A DNA stretch of 64,000 nt from an uncultured Bacteroidia bacterium (GCA_902762435.1 CACWOH010000002.1:1-64000); one strand, 5' to 3'; shown: positions 1 through 9,037, counted from the stretch's first letter. The notes: a model not told the origin generated them from the letters alone. Program-made: numbers and translations.

Positions 1-530
1 ACCTTACCATCCGAATCCACGGTAGCAACAGCCTTGTCGCTGCTGCTCCAGGCAACCGTCTTGTCCGTGGCATTTTCCGGGGAAACCGTCGCCGTCAGCG
101 TGGCGCTCTCCCCTTCTGCAAGACTCAGCGCAGTCTTGTCCAACTTGACCGAGGTCACTGCAATTGCCTCGGCGGAAACCGTCACTGAACAGGTAGCCGT
201 CTTCTCTCCGGCTTTTGCCGTGACCGTCGCCGTACCGGCCTTCACGGCCGTCACCTTGCCGCCAGCGTCCACCGTCGCGACGGAAGCGTCAGAAGAACTC
301 CAGCTTACCGTCTTGTTCGTCGCGTTGGACGGGCTTACGGTTGCCGTCAGCGTCGTGCTTTCCCCTTCTTTCAGACTCAAGGTCGTCTTGTCCAGCGAGA
401 CGGAATTGACCGCCACCACAGCCGGAGGCGTCGGGGGCGTCGGGGGTTGTGGCTGGTCCGGTTTCTGGCACCCGCCCATTGACAGAAATGCCAACACGAC
501 GGTGGGCAGGACCCATTTCGCAATATTCAT
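1..530 (-). CDS. Big_2 (bacterial Ig-like) lipoprotein, C-terminus cut by window edge
   Basis: Partial gene running off the left edge; the ATG is at 530. The first ~21 residues form a lipoprotein signal ending at Cys in MGGCQ, so the protein is probably anchored in the outer membrane or exposed on the surface. A Pro-rich linker (QPQPPTPPTPP) follows, then at least one and a half tandem Big_2 modules. Each module carries the family signature of a Leu-rich strand, LTATVSP, a WSSSD core, VATVD and a GTATVTA strand. The two modules are close copies of each other. Big_2 domains serve as spacers or adhesive modules in surface proteins; no catalytic domain is visible in the part present. It lies 45 bases after lnt, with a possible weak -7 box (TACCTTTA) at 558-565. 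Confidence 0.85.
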   Translation of the reverse strand, partial: MNIAKWVLPTVVLAFLSMGGCQKPDQPQPPTPPTPPAVVAVNSVSLDKTTLSLKEGESTTLTATVSPSNATNKTVSWSSSDASVATVDAGGKVTAVKAGTATVTAKAGEKTATCSVTVSAEAIAVTSVKLDKTALSLAEGESATLTATVSPENATDKTVAWSSSDKAVATVDSDGK

Positions 531-575
531 GGAGCAGTAACTGTTATTGTTTCAGTGTAAAGGTATGAAAAACTT

Positions 576-2201
576 TCAATGTTTGTCCGGTACGAACAGG
601 CGGACGAGCAGCAGGGCGGCCAGCAGCAGGAACACCAGCGTGCAGACGCGGCCGACGATGTCGCCGTGACGGACGAAAGCCGTCTGTTGCGAACTCAGGT
701 GGACCAGGCCCGGCAGGGCGCCGCGCGTCCACCATTGCGTCTCATCCAGCACCTCGCCCCGCTGGTCGATGAAGCAGGAGATACCCGTATTGCCGCAACG
801 GGCGATGTCGCGCCGCAGTTCGATGGCGCGCAGACGGGCGAAGGCCAGGTGCTGCCTGTAGCCCGGGGTATCGCCCCACCAGGCGTCGTTGGTGATGATG
901 GTCATCGCCTGCGCCCCGGCTTTCACATATTCCGTACAGTACTCGCCGTACACCGACTCGTAACAGACGGCACAGCCCAGCGGGATCCGTTCCGGCCCGA
1001 AATGCAGCAGCGACACGCCGTCCTGCCCCACGCAGCGGCCCATCAGGCCGCCCACGCCCATCTTTTTCGACAGCCAGTCGTCCAGCGGCACCATCAGCTT
1101 CGGCCAGGGCGTCAGCTCCGTCCCGACAACCAGTTTGCTCTTGTGATAGACCTCCAGCGGACGGTCCGTCGCGAGCATCAGGGCACTGTTGTGCGAGACG
1201 GCCCAGCCGTCGAGGTAGGGACGCGCCAGGATGGTCGGGGCCGAACGGGTATCGAAGATCTCATACGTGCTTGCACCGAGCAGCATCTCGCTGCCGGGGT
1301 GCTGCGAGAGGTGCCTGCGAAGGGTTTTCAGGGTCGGGGAATCCTCGGCACGGTTCAGCATCACGTCGCCCGTGAAAGTCTCCGGCGCCAGCAGGAGCAC
1401 GGGATTCCCGGCGGGACGCTGCGAAAGCGCTTCGTCGGACAAGCCCACGAGGATCGCCGTCTGCTGCGCCTGCGACAGCGACTGGAATTTCTCATACGGG
1501 TCGAAATCCGGCTGCAGCACCACGACGTCCACCGTGCCCTCGGAGCGCTCCCCGTAGTTCGACCAGATCAGTTTGGACGCTACGACCGGACCGGCGATGA
1601 CCAGGACGATCCCCACGGCGGCGAGACCGCGCGCCAGGGCGTTCCAGCGCCGCCAGAGGCCGTCAGAAACCGCCACCAGCAGGCCGAAGACGCCCAGGTT
1701 GGAGAGCCACACCCAAAGCGAACCGCCCAGCATGCCGGTATATTCGTACCACTGGACGCTGCGGGTGCTCCGGGCAAAGGCGCCGCCCAGCGTAAGCCAG
1801 GGCCAGGATACCTGCACGGAGAAATAATGGCGTTCCCAGGCAATCCACATCGCCGCCAGGAAAATATAGGGCAGTACGCCGCGCAAGCGGCGCCTCGCCA
1901 GGCGGAAGAGCAGCCACACGAGCAGCATCTGGGCAGCGTTGGCCACGATGGCGAAAATGCCGCCTCCCACCGTTGCATTGCACACCCAGAAGGTGGTGGC
2001 GGCGTTCCAGGCCAGGAACACGGCCATCGGGAAAACCCAGGAAGCGCGCAACTTACATTGGTCGGCGATGGCATCCGCGCAAAGCAGCGGGACGAAGGCC
2101 ACCAGTGCGAGCGCGCCGGTGTGCGGCACCAGCCAGGGAAGGCTGAGCAGCACCACGGACAGGGCACACAGGCTCCAGAGCAGGATCGTCGGCTTTTTCA
2201 T
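576..2201 (-). CDS. lnt: Apolipoprotein N-acyltransferase
   Basis: Transfers the third acyl chain onto the N-terminal Cys of apolipoproteins at the periplasmic face of the inner membrane, the last step of lipoprotein maturation. The 541-aa length fits the family. The N-terminal ~210 residues are a multi-helix membrane region. The C-terminal half is a nitrilase-like domain with a recognisable Glu-Lys-Cys triad: E274 (LLAPETF), K354 (YHKSKLV) and C413 (AVCYESVYGE). The conserved NDAWWG and a HLAFARLRAIE helix follow. The ATG overlaps the rluD stop by 4 bases (ATGA), so it is translated from the PASTA-rluD-lnt transcript. The long reading frame on the opposite strand is a codon-bias shadow. Confidence 0.97.
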   Translation of the reverse strand: MKKPTILLWSLCALSVVLLSLPWLVPHTGALALVAFVPLLCADAIADQCKLRASWVFPMAVFLAWNAATTFWVCNATVGGGIFAIVANAAQMLLVWLLFRLARRRLRGVLPYIFLAAMWIAWERHYFSVQVSWPWLTLGGAFARSTRSVQWYEYTGMLGGSLWVWLSNLGVFGLLVAVSDGLWRRWNALARGLAAVGIVLVIAGPVVASKLIWSNYGERSEGTVDVVVLQPDFDPYEKFQSLSQAQQTAILVGLSDEALSQRPAGNPVLLLAPETFTGDVMLNRAEDSPTLKTLRRHLSQHPGSEMLLGASTYEIFDTRSAPTILARPYLDGWAVSHNSALMLATDRPLEVYHKSKLVVGTELTPWPKLMVPLDDWLSKKMGVGGLMGRCVGQDGVSLLHFGPERIPLGCAVCYESVYGEYCTEYVKAGAQAMTIITNDAWWGDTPGYRQHLAFARLRAIELRRDIARCGNTGISCFIDQRGEVLDETQWWTRGALPGLVHLSSQQTAFVRHGDIVGRVCTLVFLLLAALLLVRLFVPDKH

Positions 2202-3214
2202 TCTTCAGGCATCTGGCCGCAGTATTTGCGCCATTTGTCCAGGAGGGCGGCCATATCCTCCGGGAGTTCGGAACCGAATTGCATCCACTGCCCGGTGCGC
2301 GGATGCGCAAAGCCCAGCGTGCGGGCGTGCAGCGCCTGGCGCGGGCAGATCTCGAAACAGTTGCGGATGAACTGGCGGTACTTGGCGTAGATGGTCCCCT
2401 TGCGGATCTCGCTCCCGCCATAACGCTCGTCATTGAAAATGGGATGCCCCAGCTGGGACATGTGCACGCGGATCTGGTGGGTCCGTCCCGTCTCCAGGCG
2501 GCATTCCACCAGGGTGACGAAGCCGAAGCGCTCCAGGACGCGCCAGTGCGTGACGGCCCGCTTGCCGTGGTCCTCGTCTTCGACGCTGCGGAAGCGCAGG
2601 CGGTCGGACGGGTCCCGCCCGATGAAACTCTCGACCGTGCCCTCGTCTTCGCGGATATCCCCCCATACCACGGCGTTGTAGCGCCGCTCGATGCTGTGGT
2701 CGAAGAACTGCTTCGCCAGTCGCAGCTGGGCCTCGTCGTTCTTCGCCACGGCCAGCAGGCCGCTCGTGTCCTTGTCGATGCGGTGCACCAGGATGCCCAT
2801 CCGTTCGTCCAAGGCGTCGGCGTCCTGGCTGAGCCCGAGGTGGTGCGCCAGGGCGTTCACGAGTGTCCCTTCGTAGTGTCCGTGGCCGGGATGCACCACC
2901 ATCCCCGCGGGCTTGTTGACCACGAGCACGTCGTCGTCCTCATAGACGATATTCAGCGGGATCTCCTGCGGGATGATTTCCAGGCCACGCCGGCGATAGG
3001 GCATTACGAAACGGATCACGTCGCCGGGCCGGACGATGTAGTTCGCCTTCACCGGGGTCTCCCCCACCCGGACATACCCCTCCTTGAAGGCCTGCTGGAT
3101 GCGGTTGCGGGAGGTGTCCTCGAGGTGCGCGGACATATACTTGTCGATCCGGAGCGGCGCCTGCCCGGGATCCACCTCCAGCCGGAAGTGCTCGAACATC
3201 TCCTGCCCTTCCAT
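2198..3214 (-). CDS. rluD: 23S rRNA pseudouridine synthase, RluD type
   Basis: RluA-family pseudouridine synthase of 338 aa. An N-terminal S4-like RNA-binding domain (residues ~20-75, LRIDKYMSAHL and GYVRVGETPVKANY) precedes the catalytic domain. The catalytic Asp is D147 in HRIDKDTSGLL. The later motifs GRTHQIRVHM and FGHPR-like (GFAHPRTGQ) are present. The S4 domain and length point to RluD, which modifies helix 69 of 23S rRNA; exact target positions are inferred. It lies 3 bases after the PASTA gene and overlaps lnt by 4. A second, S4-less paralogue lies at 15556-16284. Confidence 0.95.
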   Translation of the reverse strand: MEGQEMFEHFRLEVDPGQAPLRIDKYMSAHLEDTSRNRIQQAFKEGYVRVGETPVKANYIVRPGDVIRFVMPYRRRGLEIIPQEIPLNIVYEDDDVLVVNKPAGMVVHPGHGHYEGTLVNALAHHLGLSQDADALDERMGILVHRIDKDTSGLLAVAKNDEAQLRLAKQFFDHSIERRYNAVVWGDIREDEGTVESFIGRDPSDRLRFRSVEDEDHGKRAVTHWRVLERFGFVTLVECRLETGRTHQIRVHMSQLGHPIFNDERYGGSEIRKGTIYAKYRQFIRNCFEICPRQALHARTLGFAHPRTGQWMQFGSELPEDMAALLDKWRKYCGQMPEE

Positions 3215-3217
3215 CCC

Positions 3218-4027
3218 CTATTTCCTGGCGGCAGGAAGCTTGGAAGGATCGGTAGTCAGCGACATCGTGATTTCGGAACCCATCCGCACCTTCTCGGAAC
3301 CGGAAGGGCGCTGCTGGTAAACGAATGCGCTGACGGAGTCGGCGTAGGTCTTGACGGTCTCGTCGAAATGCAACTTGCCCACGTTGAGCGAGCTCTCCAG
3401 GGTAAGGTCGGTGGCAGGCAGATACTGCCGTCCGATCAGTTTCGGCACGTAGGTCATGTTGTCCCGGGGGCTCAGGCCCACCACCAGGTTGATCGTCGTC
3501 CCGCTCGCGAGGCGCGTCCCCGCCTTGATGTCCACCCCGCCGCGCTGCTGGCGCAGGACGTTGTTGGTGGCGATGTCGCGTACGTAGATCAGGCGCCCGA
3601 GGACCAGCCCGCTGCGGATCAGTTCCGCCTTCGCCTGACGCATCGAATAGCCGACCAGGGAAGGCATGACCACCTCCTTGGGAACGGTGGTGTTGATGGT
3701 CACGCGGATACGGCGGCCCCGCTTCACGTGGTCGCCGGGGTTCGGGGTCTGCAGATAGACCACGCCCGGCTTGAGCCGCTTCACATAGATGGAATCCGCC
3801 ATCACGACCTTCACACCCGCCTGGGAACCGGCTTTCCGGGCCTCCTGCAGGGTCATGTTCGTGAAGTCCGGCACGGGGATTTCCCGGTTGTGCTGGGTAA
3901 TCAGGGCCAGCATCACGTTGGCGAGCAGCACGAACGCGGCGACCAGCACGGCCGCCAGCAGGACGTTCCGCACGATCCAGTTGCCCGGAAGGACCTTCTT
4001 TTCTGCTATTTTCTTTTTCTGCGCCAT
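3218..4027 (-). CDS. PASTA-domain membrane protein
   Basis: 269 aa: a short basic cytoplasmic tail (MAQKKKIAEKK), one transmembrane helix at about residues 20-43, then three tandem PASTA domains in the periplasm (about 48-115, 116-184 and 190-262). Each PASTA unit begins with a VPDF/VVMPSLVG/YVPKLIG strand and ends in an IRVTI/INLVV/ITMSL strand. PASTA domains bind peptidoglycan or beta-lactam-like ligands in other proteins. Here there is no kinase or transpeptidase domain, so the protein is probably a cell-wall-associated scaffold or sensor. It is the promoter-proximal gene of the rluD-lnt operon, with a -7 box (TATCTTTG) at 4058-4065. PASTA next to rluD is a common Bacteroidales arrangement as I recall it. 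Confidence 0.92.
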   Translation of the reverse strand: MAQKKKIAEKKVLPGNWIVRNVLLAAVLVAAFVLLANVMLALITQHNREIPVPDFTNMTLQEARKAGSQAGVKVVMADSIYVKRLKPGVVYLQTPNPGDHVKRGRRIRVTINTTVPKEVVMPSLVGYSMRQAKAELIRSGLVLGRLIYVRDIATNNVLRQQRGGVDIKAGTRLASGTTINLVVGLSPRDNMTYVPKLIGRQYLPATDLTLESSLNVGKLHFDETVKTYADSVSAFVYQQRPSGSEKVRMGSEITMSLTTDPSKLPAARK

Positions 4028-4057
4028 AAATCTGTTTCTCTTTCCGCTTTAATCTCA

Positions 4058-4065
4058 CAAAGATA
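4058..4065 (-). promoter_or_regulatory. -7 box of the PASTA-rluD-lnt operon
   Basis: TATCTTTG on the minus strand, matching the Bacteroidetes primary-sigma consensus TAnnTTTG, about 31 bases before the ATG. No clear -33 TTTG was found at the usual spacing, because the adjacent terminator occupies that region. Confidence 0.6.
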
Positions 4066-4080
4066 ATAAATAAAAAGAAA

Positions 4081-4104
4081 AGCGGCCCGCGTTTGCAGGC
4101 CGCT
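4081..4104 (-). terminator. Rho-independent terminator after the outer-membrane receptor gene
   Basis: Inverted repeat AGCGGCC / GGCCGCT around a 10-base loop. On the minus strand it is followed by a T-rich tract (TTTTCTTTTTATTTA). It lies 20 bases beyond the receptor stop codon. Confidence 0.8.
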
Positions 4105-4124
4105 CTTCGAAATTGCGGAAGAGA

Positions 4125-7100
4125 TTACATCATCGGGGGACGTCCGCCGCCCATCGGGGGCATTCCGCCGCCCATAGGCATGCCGCCGCCACGGCCGCCA
4201 CGGCCGCCGCGGCCACCGCCGAAGCCACCGCCGCGGCGTCCGCCGATCGTGCCGAAGTTGTAGGACAGGGACACGATGAAGTAGCGGCCCAGCTGCGTGG
4301 TGCTGAGGGTCTCGGCGTGCCGCGAAGCCTGGTCCGTGACCGAGAGGGCGCGGGACTGGCCGAGCAGGTCGGCTACGTAAAGCGACAGGTTGACCGGACC
4401 GAAGGACTTGGCCACGGTGAAGTTGATGATCGTCTGCGGATCCACCGGCGTGGTGTAGCCGTTGTACCAGCGGTAGTTGGCGTTCGCCGTCACGGAGATG
4501 CCGGTCAGCAGCCAGTTCCAGGTGAGTTCGCCGGTGACGGCGTTGCTCCAGGTCTGGGAGTTGCGGGCCGCCTTGGTGGAGCTGGCCACCGCATCGCCCT
4601 TCTGGGTGTACCAGGTCTGGTTCATGTTGGTGCTGGCGCCGAGGGTGGCCTGGAACTGTATGCCGCGGTAGGTCAGGCGGAGCCGCTCGTTGACGCTGAG
4701 GTTGTCGGTATAGTTCTCCACGATGTGGGCCTTGTAATAGGCCGGGTCGTTGAACTGGTCGATGAACCAGTTCATGAAGGTGTAGAAACCGCCGTCGGGA
4801 TCGGTATACTTGTCCATGTCCACGCCCACGCCTTCATAGGCGAAAGACTGCCGCCAGTTCACGCCCGTGTTGTTGTTCACGGAGAAGGCGGAGTTCCGGC
4901 CCAGCGGGAAGTTGTTGAAGAAGTTCATCCCGGCGTTGCCCGTGGTCGGGGAGTTGAACGGGATCGTGTACTGGCCGCCGTTGCTGCTGGTAATTACCAC
5001 GTTGGAAATCTGGTTCTGCGTGAAGCCGCCGTTCACCCGGATATTGTAGGACGAGAAGTTCGCCCGGTTGCTGTGGCGGAACTCGCCGTTGATGTTGTGG
5101 GTGAAATACGGGGTCAGCGTCGGGTTACCGAAGGTGACGCGCAGCGGGTTGGTGTTGTCCGGCACCGGCATCAGCTGTTGGGTGGACGGCTGGCTGGAGT
5201 TGCCCCGGTAGAAGAAACGCAGGTTGTCGTTGTCATTCAGGTCGAACATCATCATCACCGTCGGGGAGAAGTTCCAGCGGTTGTCCTCGTACTCCTGCAG
5301 CTTGTTGCTCTTGGTCGAGGGGTCATACACCGTGGTCCCGTTGTAGGTGTACTGCGGCATCGCGGTGAAGCCGGCCTGGAGGTGCATCCGGTCGTCCTGG
5401 TAGAGGACGTTGCCGCCGATCTCGTGGCGACGGTTCAGGTTGGTGATCTGGTTGGAGTACTGCGGATCGAGGATGCCGCCGTTCAGCAGGTCGTAGGTAT
5501 TCTTCTCAGAGAGGGACTTGCTCCAGTTGTAGGAGTACTCGGCCTCCAGGTAGAAGTAGTTGCCGAGCGGCTCCGTGTAGGTCGCACGCGTATTGATGGA
5601 ATAGCTCTGCTGGTCCTGCAGCGCCCTTTGGCTTACCATGTTGGTGGACAAAACCGTAGTGCCATCCATGCCATAGTACTCGGTGCTATTGTTGTTCAAC
5701 GCGTCCATTTTGTTGTCGGACAGGTTGAAGTTCGTGTTCACGGTCAGGGTACGGCCCGGGAGGCCCAGGCGCTGGCGGAACAGGAAGAAACCGCTAGTGC
5801 TGATGTTCTTGTTGTCTCCGGTATTATTTGTTTCCGCGGAATTCACCTTGTTGTAGTTCCCGGTCACGCCCTTGTCCTGGAAAGTCTCGCTTGTGCTGGT
5901 CTGTGAGGTATTGCCGCCGCCGAAACGCACACGCGGCTCAAAGACGATGGAGGTATTCTCGGAGAACTTGTGCTCCAGGCGGAGGCCGAAGTTGTGTCCG
6001 TTGGAGTTGTTGATGTTCTGGCTGTCACTGTCCACCAGCTGGTTCATACCGGACATGTAGCTGGTGGTGGAGGACTTGGAAGCGGACAGGGTGTGGTTGT
6101 TGTTATAGTTGTAGTTGCCGCTCGCTTCCATCCTTCCGTCGAAGAAATCGGCGCCCGCATTGAGGCCGGCCATGTAGGAGGTGTTGATACCGCCGCCACC
6201 GCCGAAGCCCATGCCGCCGCCCATACCCATTCCGCCGCCGCCCATCATGCCGCCCATCATGTTTCCGGAGAAATTGGTGGAACCTTGCACGTTGGCGTTG
6301 TTGGCGTTGAGGATGAGGGAGATCTGGGTCTTGTCGGAGAAGTTGCCGAGGAAGGCGTTTCCGGAGAATCGCCAGTCGTTCAACGGGTTGTTCTGGGTCG
6401 GGAGGTCGTGGCCCACGCCGGCGGTCACACGGCCGACGAGACCGCTCAGGTTGGCGCCCTCCGTCACCGTGAGGTCGATCACCGTCTCCTCCTGACCGTC
6501 ATCGATCCCGGTGAACTCGGCCTGTTCGGATTTCTTGCGGATGACCTTCAGCTTCTTCACGAGCTTGGCGGGGATGTTCTGGGATGCGACCTGCGGGTCG
6601 TCCAGGAAGAAGGTCTTGCCCTGCACCGTGATCTTGCTGACGGACTGGCCGTTGACGGTAATGGTACCGTTGTCGTTGACCTCGATGCCCGGCATCTTCT
6701 TGAGCAGGTCCACGAGGTTGTCGTTGTCGGTGGACAGGAAAGCCCCGGCATTGTACTCGATCGTGTCCTTCTTGATGACCACCGGATTGCCGATGGCGGA
6801 GACCTCCGCGGCTTCAAGCTGCTCGCGGTCGATCTTCATCTTGATCTCGCCCAGGTCGATGGTCTTGGACTCCATCTTGAAGGTGGACGTGTAGGCCTCG
6901 TAACCCATCAGTTCGGCCATCACGGTGTAGTTTCCGTTACGGACGGACTCGATGTCGAAGGCGCCCTTGTCGTTGGTGAGGTCGTACTTCGCCGGCTTGC
7001 TCTGGCCCTCGCGGGTCAGCGACACCGTAGCGAAGCCCAGGGGCTCGCCCGTAGACTCGTCCACCAGGACACCTTTCACGTGGTTTTGGGCAAACGCGCT

Positions 7101-7151
7101 GAAACCAAGCAGGATAAGCCCGGTCATCAGCAGGATTCTCGCATTTTTCAT
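4125..7151 (-). CDS. Outer-membrane beta-barrel protein with carboxypeptidase-regulatory-like domain (TonB-dependent receptor family)
   Basis: 1008 aa with a Sec signal peptide ending near FSAFAQ. Residues ~25-110 are a CarboxypepD_reg-like beta domain (KGVLVDESTGEPLGFATV). A plug-like region follows at ~125-215 (IEYNAGAFLSTDNDNLVDLLKKMPG, IxVNGQSVSKITVQGK), then a long 'outer membrane beta-barrel family' barrel to the C-terminus. This architecture belongs to the TonB-dependent-receptor superfamily; the substrate cannot be read from sequence. Two features are odd. There is an internal Gly/Met-rich loop near residues 295-325, and the extreme C-terminus ends in a long Gly/Arg then Gly/Met/Pro tail instead of the usual barrel-closing aromatic residue. 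It lies 4 bases after ruvC and is probably cotranscribed with it. Confidence 0.88.
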   Translation of the reverse strand: MKNARILLMTGLILLGFSAFAQNHVKGVLVDESTGEPLGFATVSLTREGQSKPAKYDLTNDKGAFDIESVRNGNYTVMAELMGYEAYTSTFKMESKTIDLGEIKMKIDREQLEAAEVSAIGNPVVIKKDTIEYNAGAFLSTDNDNLVDLLKKMPGIEVNDNGTITVNGQSVSKITVQGKTFFLDDPQVASQNIPAKLVKKLKVIRKKSEQAEFTGIDDGQEETVIDLTVTEGANLSGLVGRVTAGVGHDLPTQNNPLNDWRFSGNAFLGNFSDKTQISLILNANNANVQGSTNFSGNMMGGMMGGGGMGMGGGMGFGGGGGINTSYMAGLNAGADFFDGRMEASGNYNYNNNHTLSASKSSTTSYMSGMNQLVDSDSQNINNSNGHNFGLRLEHKFSENTSIVFEPRVRFGGGNTSQTSTSETFQDKGVTGNYNKVNSAETNNTGDNKNISTSGFFLFRQRLGLPGRTLTVNTNFNLSDNKMDALNNNSTEYYGMDGTTVLSTNMVSQRALQDQQSYSINTRATYTEPLGNYFYLEAEYSYNWSKSLSEKNTYDLLNGGILDPQYSNQITNLNRRHEIGGNVLYQDDRMHLQAGFTAMPQYTYNGTTVYDPSTKSNKLQEYEDNRWNFSPTVMMMFDLNDNDNLRFFYRGNSSQPSTQQLMPVPDNTNPLRVTFGNPTLTPYFTHNINGEFRHSNRANFSSYNIRVNGGFTQNQISNVVITSSNGGQYTIPFNSPTTGNAGMNFFNNFPLGRNSAFSVNNNTGVNWRQSFAYEGVGVDMDKYTDPDGGFYTFMNWFIDQFNDPAYYKAHIVENYTDNLSVNERLRLTYRGIQFQATLGASTNMNQTWYTQKGDAVASSTKAARNSQTWSNAVTGELTWNWLLTGISVTANANYRWYNGYTTPVDPQTIINFTVAKSFGPVNLSLYVADLLGQSRALSVTDQASRHAETLSTTQLGRYFIVSLSYNFGTIGGRRGGGFGGGRGGRGGRGGGMPMGGGMPPMGGGRPPMM

Positions 7152-7155
7152 ACAA

Positions 7156-7719
7156 TCACTTTTTAATGCGCTCCGGATTGGACGCTATAAATTTCTCCCA
7201 ACTTCCTGTCGCCTGTACGGCTGCAAGCGGACTGGTCAACTGATAGAAATGGCACATCGCGAGAGCAAGTGCGTCCGTAGCGTCAAGGTATTTATTTGCA
7301 ATTTCTATGCCGAGTGTGCGCTGAACCATCAAAGAAACTTGCTCTTTTGAAGCGGCTCCGTTTCCGCAGATGGTCATCTTGGCCTTGCGGGGGGCGTACT
7401 CATAAATCTGCACCCCGCGGTCGAGTCCGGCCACCATCGCGGCGCCCTGGGCCCGGCCCAGTTTGAGGATGACCTGGGCGTTCTTCCCGTAGAAGGGAGA
7501 TTCTATGGCCAGGTCGTCGGGATGATGGAGGTCGCACAACGCCCCCACCTTTTCACGGATGATCTCCAGCTTGTCATAGGGCGAGCCGACCTTGCGCAGG
7601 TCCACCACCCCCATGTCCACGAAATGCGGCTTGCCGGAGGCATCCACACGGACGATCCCGAAACCAAGGATATTGGTTCCGGGATCGATGCCAAGTATCG
7701 TCTTTTCCTTGCTAGTCAA
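7156..7719 (-). CDS. ruvC: Holliday junction resolvase RuvC
   Basis: 187-aa endonuclease that cleaves Holliday junctions with RuvAB. All acidic catalytic residues are visible: D12 (GIDPGT), E73 (AIESPFYGKN), D146 and D149 (YLDATDALA). The start has to be TTG at 7719, because no ATG or GTG lies between the serS stop and the first catalytic Asp in this frame. That TTG lies inside the last codons of serS, an 8-base overlap that suggests translational coupling. ruvA and ruvB are not in the window. Downstream is the outer-membrane receptor gene. Confidence 0.95.
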   Translation of the reverse strand: MTSKEKTILGIDPGTNILGFGIVRVDASGKPHFVDMGVVDLRKVGSPYDKLEIIREKVGALCDLHHPDDLAIESPFYGKNAQVILKLGRAQGAAMVAGLDRGVQIYEYAPRKAKMTICGNGAASKEQVSLMVQRTLGIEIANKYLDATDALALAMCHFYQLTSPLAAVQATGSWEKFIASNPERIKK

Positions 7720-8983
7720 TGCGGTCGAATCCGGTGTAGGGACGGAGGATTTCGGGAATCACGATGCCTTCCGGAGTCTGGTTGTCCTCGAGCAGCGCGG
7801 CCACGACGCGCGGAAGCGCCAGGGAACTGCCGTTGAGCGTGTGCGCGAGCTGGGTCTTGCCCGCCTCGTCGCGGTAGCGCAGGTGCAGGCGGTTGGACTG
7901 GAAGGTCTCGAAGTTCGACACGGAAGAGATTTCCAGCCAGCGGCCCTGGGCGGCGGACCACAGTTCGAAGTCGTAGGTGATGGCGGAGGTGAAGCTCAGA
8001 TCGCCGCCGCACAGGCGCAGGATGCGATACTTGAGCCCGAGCTTGTTCACCAGGGACTCCACGTGGGCGACCATGTCGTCGAGGGCGCGGTAGGAATCCT
8101 CCGGCTTCTCGACCCGCACGATCTCGACCTTGTCGAACTGGTGCAGGCGGTTCAGTCCGCGGACGTCCTTGCCATAGGAACCGGCCTCGCGGCGGAAGCA
8201 CGGCGTATAGGCCGTCAGGCGCTGCGGGATCTCGTCCGCGGCGAGGATCACGTCGCGGAAGATGTTGGTCACGGGCACCTCGGCCGTCGGAACCATATAG
8301 AAATCATCCACTTCGGCGTGGTACATCTGGCCCTCCTTGTCGGGGAGCTGGCCCGTGCCGAAACCGGAATCGCGGTTGACCATCACCGGAGGTTCCACCT
8401 CCTTGTAACCGGCCGCCGTGTTCTGGTCCAGGAAGAAGTTGATCAGCGCACGCTGCAGCTTCGCACCCTTGCCCTTGTAAACGGGGAAACCGGCGCCGGT
8501 GATCTTGACGCCCAGGTCGAAGTCGATGATATCGTACTTCCTGGCGAGCTCCCAGTGCGGGAGCGCCCCCTCGGGGAGATTCACCTCGGGACCGCCCGTC
8601 TTGACGATCTCGTTGTCCTCCGCGCCCTTGCCGGGCTTGACCAGGCTGCAGGGCGTGTTGGGCAGCAGCACGAGCTGGCTTTCCAGCTCGGCGGAAGCTT
8701 CGTCCATCCGGGCGAGCAGCTCGCCGCTGCGGGCCTTGAGCGCGGCCACCTCGGCCTTCGCGGCCTCGGCCTCGTCGCGGAGCCCCTGCTTCATCAGGCC
8801 GCCGATCCGGGCCGCCTGCTGCTTCTGCTGCGCGAGCAGCGCGTCGCTCTCCGTCTGGAGGCTGCGGCGGAGCGCATCCAGTTCAAGGACACGGTCCACG
8901 ATGGGCTGCGCGTCGAAATTCTTGATTTTCAATTTCTCGATGACGGCATTCCGGTCATCGCGAAGCATCTTGAGCGTCAACAT
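7712..8983 (-). CDS. serS: Seryl-tRNA synthetase
   Basis: 423-aa class II synthetase that charges tRNA-Ser. The N-terminal ~110 residues are a predicted antiparallel coiled-coil arm (LDALRRSLQTESDALLAQQKQ...), which binds the long variable arm of tRNA-Ser. The catalytic core follows, with motif 2 (CFRREAGSYGKDVRGLNRLHQF) and motif 3 (LNGSSLALPRVVAALLEDNQ). Length and motif order are standard. It is separated from the upstream rplU-rpmA operon by a terminator and overlaps ruvC by 8 bases. No canonical promoter was recognised in the 76-base gap upstream. Confidence 0.97.
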   Translation of the reverse strand: MLTLKMLRDDRNAVIEKLKIKNFDAQPIVDRVLELDALRRSLQTESDALLAQQKQQAARIGGLMKQGLRDEAEAAKAEVAALKARSGELLARMDEASAELESQLVLLPNTPCSLVKPGKGAEDNEIVKTGGPEVNLPEGALPHWELARKYDIIDFDLGVKITGAGFPVYKGKGAKLQRALINFFLDQNTAAGYKEVEPPVMVNRDSGFGTGQLPDKEGQMYHAEVDDFYMVPTAEVPVTNIFRDVILAADEIPQRLTAYTPCFRREAGSYGKDVRGLNRLHQFDKVEIVRVEKPEDSYRALDDMVAHVESLVNKLGLKYRILRLCGGDLSFTSAITYDFELWSAAQGRWLEISSVSNFETFQSNRLHLRYRDEAGKTQLAHTLNGSSLALPRVVAALLEDNQTPEGIVIPEILRPYTGFDRID

Positions 8984-9001
8984 ATTCTTCTTATAAATAA
9001 G

Positions 9002-9037
9002 AAAGGACCCACACCTGTCTCGAAGTGCAAGTCCTTT
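9002..9037 (-). terminator. Terminator of the rplU-rpmA operon
   Basis: A 13-base-pair stem (AAAGGACTTGCAC pairing, with three G-U wobbles, to GTGTGGGTCCTTT) around a 10-base loop. On the minus strand it is followed by a T-rich stretch (TTCTTATTTATA). It lies just past the rpmA stop and before serS. Confidence 0.75.

Noticed and set aside
2..420. CRISPR-like repetition
   Set aside because: The periodicity is protein-coding (Big_2 modules of ~250 bases), with no short repeat-spacer pattern. No CRISPR array was seen anywhere in the window.
579..2390. 603-residue open frame on the plus strand across lnt
   Set aside because: It is antisense to a gene with a full catalytic triad and shows the Arg/His/Gln/Ala-rich composition of a third-position GC shadow. 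No known fold or start context.
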